The translations under genes and the position numbers were made by a program. This document shows, in pieces, positions 6,596 through 7,100 of a DNA stretch of 7,100 bases (positions are counted from its first letter, which is position 1; each line of letters begins with the position of its first letter). The notes under the pieces were generated by a model. It searched no databases. It was not told the origin of the DNA and saw only the letters and a program-made list of their open reading frames with translations. The DNA is from Candidatus Eiseniibacteriota bacterium (GTDB taxonomy: Bacteria; Arandabacterota; Arandabacteria; Arandabacterales; Arandabacteraceae): NCBI GenBank assembly GCA_030592245.1, contig JAUVJV010000110.1:1-7100 (forward strand), in the 5' to 3' direction.

Positions 6596-7100
6596 GGCGG
6601 GCTACCCTACAGGACTGGCTCGAGCATCTGTGCATTGTCGTCTTCGTCATAGGGACGCGCCTTTTGCCTGCCCGTGCCGCGGTATGGCTCACCGGATTTT
6701 TGGGAAGGGTCACCTTTGATATGATCGGATTTCGCCGCAAGGTGACGATGTCCAATCTTGCCGCGCGCCTCGGGGGTGGGCAGGCGGGAGAGGAACTTGA
6801 GGACATTGGGCGCCGCTCCTATATGCACTTCGGGATGGCGATCGCCGAGTTTGTCAGGGCTCCCACAATTACCCGGGACTATGTGGACAGGTACATTCGC
6901 CTGGACGGGCTCGAACATCTCGACAGAGCCCTCAAAGGCGACAGGGGTGCGATCCTCGTTACCGGTCACTTCGGCAGCTGGGAATTGATGGGGAGCATCC
7001 TGGTATTACTGGGTTACCCGATGAAGTTCGTCGTGGGAGTCCAAAGGAACCCGCTGGTCCAGAACCTGATGAATGATCTCAGGCGTTCGGCGGGCATCGG
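6592..7100 (+). CDS. LpxL/HtrB-family lysophospholipid (lipid A) acyltransferase, 3'-truncated
   Basis: About 170 residues of a protein normally near 290-310 residues are present; the frame runs open off the end of the window. The family adds a secondary acyl chain to lipid A precursors, or to other acceptors in bacteria without lipid A, at the inner face of the cytoplasmic membrane. The diagnostic catalytic H-x4-D/E motif is seen as GHFGSWE at 125-131 (H126, E131), after the typical strand ILVT. An N-terminal hydrophobic segment (about 12-40) should anchor the protein, and the KVTMSNLAARL stretch (50-60) resembles the family's usual R-x-x-NL region. The ATG overlaps the DUF362 stop by four bases (ATGA); the upstream Shine-Dalgarno match is weak (GGCGAGA near 6578), so expression probably depends on coupling. 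Acceptor lipid and chain length cannot be told, so lpxL is not assigned as a symbol. Confidence 0.85.
   Translation, partial: MRRATLQDWLEHLCIVVFVIGTRLLPARAAVWLTGFLGRVTFDMIGFRRKVTMSNLAARLGGGQAGEELEDIGRRSYMHFGMAIAEFVRAPTITRDYVDRYIRLDGLEHLDRALKGDRGAILVTGHFGSWELMGSILVLLGYPMKFVVGVQRNPLVQNLMNDLRRSAGI

Overview
The window is one uninterrupted run of eight protein genes, all on the + strand. Neighbours overlap by 1-26 bases, abut, or are at most 14 bases apart, so it reads as the interior of a single operon cut at both ends. In order: rsmD (5' end missing), coaD, pta, a GlcD-type FAD-linked oxidase, obg (cgtA/obgE), dprA, a DUF362 protein with a C-terminal double [4Fe-4S] ferredoxin-like domain, and the start of an LpxL/HtrB-type acyltransferase (3' end missing). 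I see no RNA gene, mobile element, CRISPR array, terminator or convincing promoter, and no non-coding stretch longer than 14 bases.

Organism: G+C is high (roughly 60% by eye), yet AGG/AGA arginine codons and ATA isoleucine codons are common, which is unlike many high-GC Proteobacteria or Actinobacteria. The LpxL-type acyltransferase points to a diderm (Gram-negative envelope) bacterium. The phosphotransacetylase and the ferredoxin-like protein fit an anaerobic or fermentative lifestyle. Together with the mixed housekeeping operon this makes me lean towards Synergistota or a similar anaerobic diderm lineage. That is inference from general impression, not from a search.

Layout: bases 1-451 hold a 16S rRNA methyltransferase gene and 448-930 the penultimate enzyme of CoA synthesis, a widespread rsmD-coaD pairing. 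Bases 945-3356 are metabolic: phosphotransacetylase, which uses CoA, then a flavoprotein 2-hydroxyacid dehydrogenase. Bases 3353-5477 are information processing: the ribosome-assembly GTPase Obg, then the DNA-processing protein DprA, whose start lies inside the codons for Obg's acidic tail. Bases 5477-7100 hold the DUF362-ferredoxin protein of unknown function and a membrane lipid acyltransferase.

How they work together: the direct link is CoA supply (CoaD) and CoA use (Pta). The rest look co-transcribed for growth-linked expression rather than forming one pathway. Translational coupling is likely at four junctions (rsmD/coaD, glcD/obg, dprA/DUF362, DUF362/lpxL-like), where start and stop codons share bases. 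I found no clear evidence of a new defence, mobile or regulatory system. The least explained element is the DUF362-ferredoxin protein and its place between dprA and the acyltransferase gene.
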